Assembly: GCA_030152405.1 (NCBI GenBank)
Contig: JASLJL010000416.1
Span: 1 to 7,775, forward strand
Reading direction: 5' to 3'
DNA: 7,775 nt
Origin: Gordonia sp. (in: high G+C Gram-positive bacteria)
GTDB taxonomy: Bacteria; Actinomycetota; Actinomycetes; Mycobacteriales; Mycobacteriaceae
Shown: positions 6,210 to 7,775 of the stretch, one piece after another
Numbering within the stretch: the stretch's first letter is position 1
Layout: the number at the start of each line of letters is the position of its first letter
Translations under genes and position numbers: made by a program
Notes under the pieces: generated by a model
Told to the model about the DNA's origin: nothing
Database searches by the model: none
Seen by the model: the letters and a program-made list of their open reading frames with translations, nothing else

Positions 6210-7382
6210 ATGGTGCGAGCACTCGGGTCGGTGACGGCGGGGACACTCCTGGCCAACCTGCTCGCCTACCTCGTTCAGGTGCCCGCCAGCCGTGTCCTGG
6301 GCACGGACGGCTTCGGCGAGTTCTCTGTACTCAACGCCGCGATGCTGGTCCTGTCGGTGCCCGCGCTGGCGCTGCAGGCGGTCGTAGCGCGCGAGGTGGT
6401 CTCCGGTGCGTCGCATCGACGGCTGTGGAGACTCGTCGCCGCGGTCGGTGTGGTCGTCGCGGGCGCCTCCGTCGTCGGCGTGCTGGTGATGATGTGGATC
6501 GCGCGCACCGGTGTCGCGTCGACCGCGGCCGCATTGGCCGGAGCCGCGCCTCTCGCAGTGATCGCCGGGGGACAGGGATTCCTGCAGGGAGCGGGGCGAT
6601 TCGGAGTTCTGGGCGCGGTGCTGGCCGGAGTCGGAGTGTTGCGGTCCGTGCCGGTCGTCGCGGTGGTCCTCGCGGGTTCGGGACCGACGGGTGCTCTCGC
6701 CGCGGGAACCGCGGGCACGGTCGTCGCGGCCGTCCTGGTGGCGGTGGTGGCTGTCCGCGATGGACGCTCGGACGACGGCGCCGGCGGGCGGCGGGTCTCG
6801 ATGTCGGATGTGCTCGCGGCGTCGGGCGTCCAATTCGTGATGATCGTGGCGGTGTCGGTCGACCTGCTGCTGTCCAGGTCGGTCCTGACAGCGTCGGAAG
6901 CGGGCGTGTACGCGCTCGGGGCGGTCGCGACCAAGGCCGCGTTCTGGCTGCCGCAGGCCATCGGCGTGGTCGTGTATCCGCGGCTGGCCGACCCCGTCCG
7001 GTCGTCGGACGCGCTGCGCCGCGGGTTGTCGGTGCTGGCGGCCATCGGGGTGTGCGTGACCGCGGTCGCCGCGGTCGGCGGTCCGCTCGTCCCGGCCGTG
7101 ATCTCCGACGACTACCGTCCCGTCGCCGCGTGGATGTGGCTGTTCGCGCTCACCGGAGCGCTCCTGGCAATGCTCCAACTCATGTTGCTAGCCGCGATCG
7201 CCCGCAACCGGGCGCGAGGGGCGCTGCCGGCGTCGGCGGTGCTCGCGCTCGACGTGGCACTCATCGTGACCGTCGCCGATTCGGTGCTCTCGCTCGCGGT
7301 GATCGCAGTGCTGTCCGCGGCGGCCGCCGTCGCCGCCACGGGCGCCTGGCTCGCGGCGAGCGAGGTCCGGGTCAGCTCGTAG
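6210..7382 (+). CDS. MOP-superfamily flippase (Wzx/MviN-like polysaccharide or lipid-linked glycan exporter)
   Basis: This encodes 390 residues, almost entirely hydrophobic, with 12 readable TM segments (about 8-28, 40-60, 73-97, 103-125, 132-154, 160-182, 200-222, 232-256, 272-292, 307-330, 338-358, 362-383). The two halves are separated by a hydrophilic loop (about 183-198, RDGRSDDGAGGRR). The N-terminal pattern ANLLAYLVQVPASRVLGTDGFGEFSVLNA is typical of the family: TM1, then a loop with LGxxxFGxF, then TM2. AGVYALGAVATKAAFWLPQAIGVVVYPRLA matches the corresponding TM7-TM8 region of Wzx-like proteins. Members of this superfamily flip undecaprenyl- or lipid-linked oligosaccharides across the inner membrane. 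The protein is short but complete in TM count. I chose the ATG at 6210 because it sits just before TM1 and follows GGTGGG; in-frame starts at 6147 (GTG) and 6171 (ATG) would add 21 or 13 residues. It is convergent with the DUF3068 gene, with an 11-bp overlap. The substrate is unknown. Confidence 0.87.
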   Translation: MVRALGSVTAGTLLANLLAYLVQVPASRVLGTDGFGEFSVLNAAMLVLSVPALALQAVVAREVVSGASHRRLWRLVAAVGVVVAGASVVGVLVMMWIARTGVASTAAALAGAAPLAVIAGGQGFLQGAGRFGVLGAVLAGVGVLRSVPVVAVVLAGSGPTGALAAGTAGTVVAAVLVAVVAVRDGRSDDGAGGRRVSMSDVLAASGVQFVMIVAVSVDLLLSRSVLTASEAGVYALGAVATKAAFWLPQAIGVVVYPRLADPVRSSDALRRGLSVLAAIGVCVTAVAAVGGPLVPAVISDDYRPVAAWMWLFALTGALLAMLQLMLLAAIARNRARGALPASAVLALDVALIVTVADSVLSLAVIAVLSAAAAVAATGAWLAASEVRVSS

Positions 7383-7775
7383 TCGTCTCCGACGGCCCGC
7401 GACGGCGGGAGACGAACACTCCGGCGCCGATCGCGAGCGCGCCGAGGACGCCGAACACGACGGGCAGGATCACGGTGGTGAGGGTGACCGGCCACTGCCG
7501 CGCGGCCGCGGCGTCGGCGGCGTCGACCCTCGACTGGCGGTCCCCGGTGAGGACGGTGTCGACGTTGACGAGACGGAAATCGGTGAGCGCGCGGGAGCGG
7601 GCCACGAGTTCCGGCGTGAACCGGAACTCCTCGGACACTCGGAGCCGCTCGTCGATGATCACTCCCGTCGCGGCGTCGACGAACAGGTCGCGATACGACG
7701 AGTGATGCAGCGTCGCCGTCAGCGTCTCGGTGGGCGCGACGGTGGGGAGATCACCGAACCAGGAGGCCGGACGCG
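7372..7775 (-). CDS. DUF3068/PorA-family membrane protein, C-terminal part (Rv0227c/PgfA-like; start beyond window)
   Basis: The frame is open to the window edge, so only the last 133 residues are seen. They run from a periplasmic segment (SWFGDLPT..., then SSYRDLFVDAATGVIIDERL) to a C-terminal TM helix (WPVTLTTVILPVVFGVLG...) ended by a basic RRR tail. The block with V(D/E)xxTGxIID is typical of DUF3068 (PorA) proteins, which have an N-terminal TM helix, a large periplasmic domain and a C-terminal TM helix. Relatives are M. tuberculosis Rv0227c, M. smegmatis MSMEG_0317 (PgfA) and C. glutamicum NCgl2760, reported to be needed for lipomannan maturation, lipoarabinomannan synthesis and polar growth. 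The internal GTG at 7662 is not the start, since the protein continues upstream with family-like sequence. It overlaps the flippase end by 11 bp, tail-to-tail. The family call rests on the C-terminus plus the neighbouring genes. Confidence 0.85.
   Translation of the reverse strand, partial: RPASWFGDLPTVAPTETLTATLHHSSYRDLFVDAATGVIIDERLRVSEEFRFTPELVARSRALTDFRLVNVDTVLTGDRQSRVDAADAAAARQWPVTLTTVILPVVFGVLGALAIGAGVFVSRRRGPSETTTS

Noticed and set aside
5819..7705. A 628-codon + strand open frame across the lyase start and the flippase
   Set aside because: It spans a divergent promoter region and reads as Arg/Gly-rich low-complexity sequence; the flippase in the other frame has clear TM periodicity.
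1..7775. tRNA, rRNA, CRISPR array, insertion sequence, riboswitch or prophage attachment site
   Set aside because: None is visible: no regularly spaced repeats, no transposase or integrase motifs, and no gap long enough to hold structural RNA apart from the repeat at 1640-1691.

Overview
The window is high-GC DNA (strong G/C preference at third codon positions, GTG as well as ATG starts) from a mycolic-acid-bearing actinobacterium. The gene set and order match the Mycobacteriales, and the intergenic repeat suggests a Gordonia/Williamsia/Rhodococcus-like genus rather than Mycobacterium itself. The genus is an inference from recalled family resemblance, not a database result. The DNA is almost fully coding; no stretch over 300 bases lacks a gene.

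Layout. (1) Positions 1-1595, + strand: the C-terminal part of an FtsX/MacB-type ABC permease, overlapping by four bases (ATGA) a small single-pass protein with a Ser/Thr-rich stalk and an MmpS-like domain. (2) Positions 1596-1710: a convergent intergenic region holding a copy of what looks like a dispersed actinobacterial repeat. (3) Positions 1711-3610: a class I SAM-dependent methyltransferase (-) and a GT4 glycosyltransferase (+), divergent across 28 bp. (4) Positions 3553-6120, - strand: a CitE/HpcH-like CoA ester lyase followed after 3 nt by a large polytopic membrane protein, whose 3' end overlaps the glycosyltransferase tail-to-tail by 58 bp. (5) Positions 6210-7382, + strand: a 12-TM MOP-superfamily (Wzx/MviN-like) flippase. 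(6) Positions 7372 to the window end, - strand: the C-terminus of a DUF3068/PorA-family membrane protein, overlapping the flippase tail-to-tail by 11 bp.

The methyltransferase, glycosyltransferase, polytopic protein and DUF3068 protein match in type, order and strand the M. tuberculosis block Rv0224c-Rv0225-Rv0226c-Rv0227c. The Rv0227c family (MSMEG_0317/PgfA; NCgl2760 in Corynebacterium) is tied to lipomannan/lipoarabinomannan maturation, polar growth and MmpL3-linked lipid traffic. As I recall the M. tuberculosis order, Rv0226c and Rv0227c are adjacent; here a CoA ester lyase and a flippase lie between them. I read the region as a cell-envelope glycolipid module: cytosolic sugar transfer (GT4) and methylation, a possible membrane-embedded GT-C-like enzyme, a flippase for a lipid-linked intermediate, and the DUF3068 protein at the periplasmic side. 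The joint function is an inference; the individual families are supported by visible motifs.
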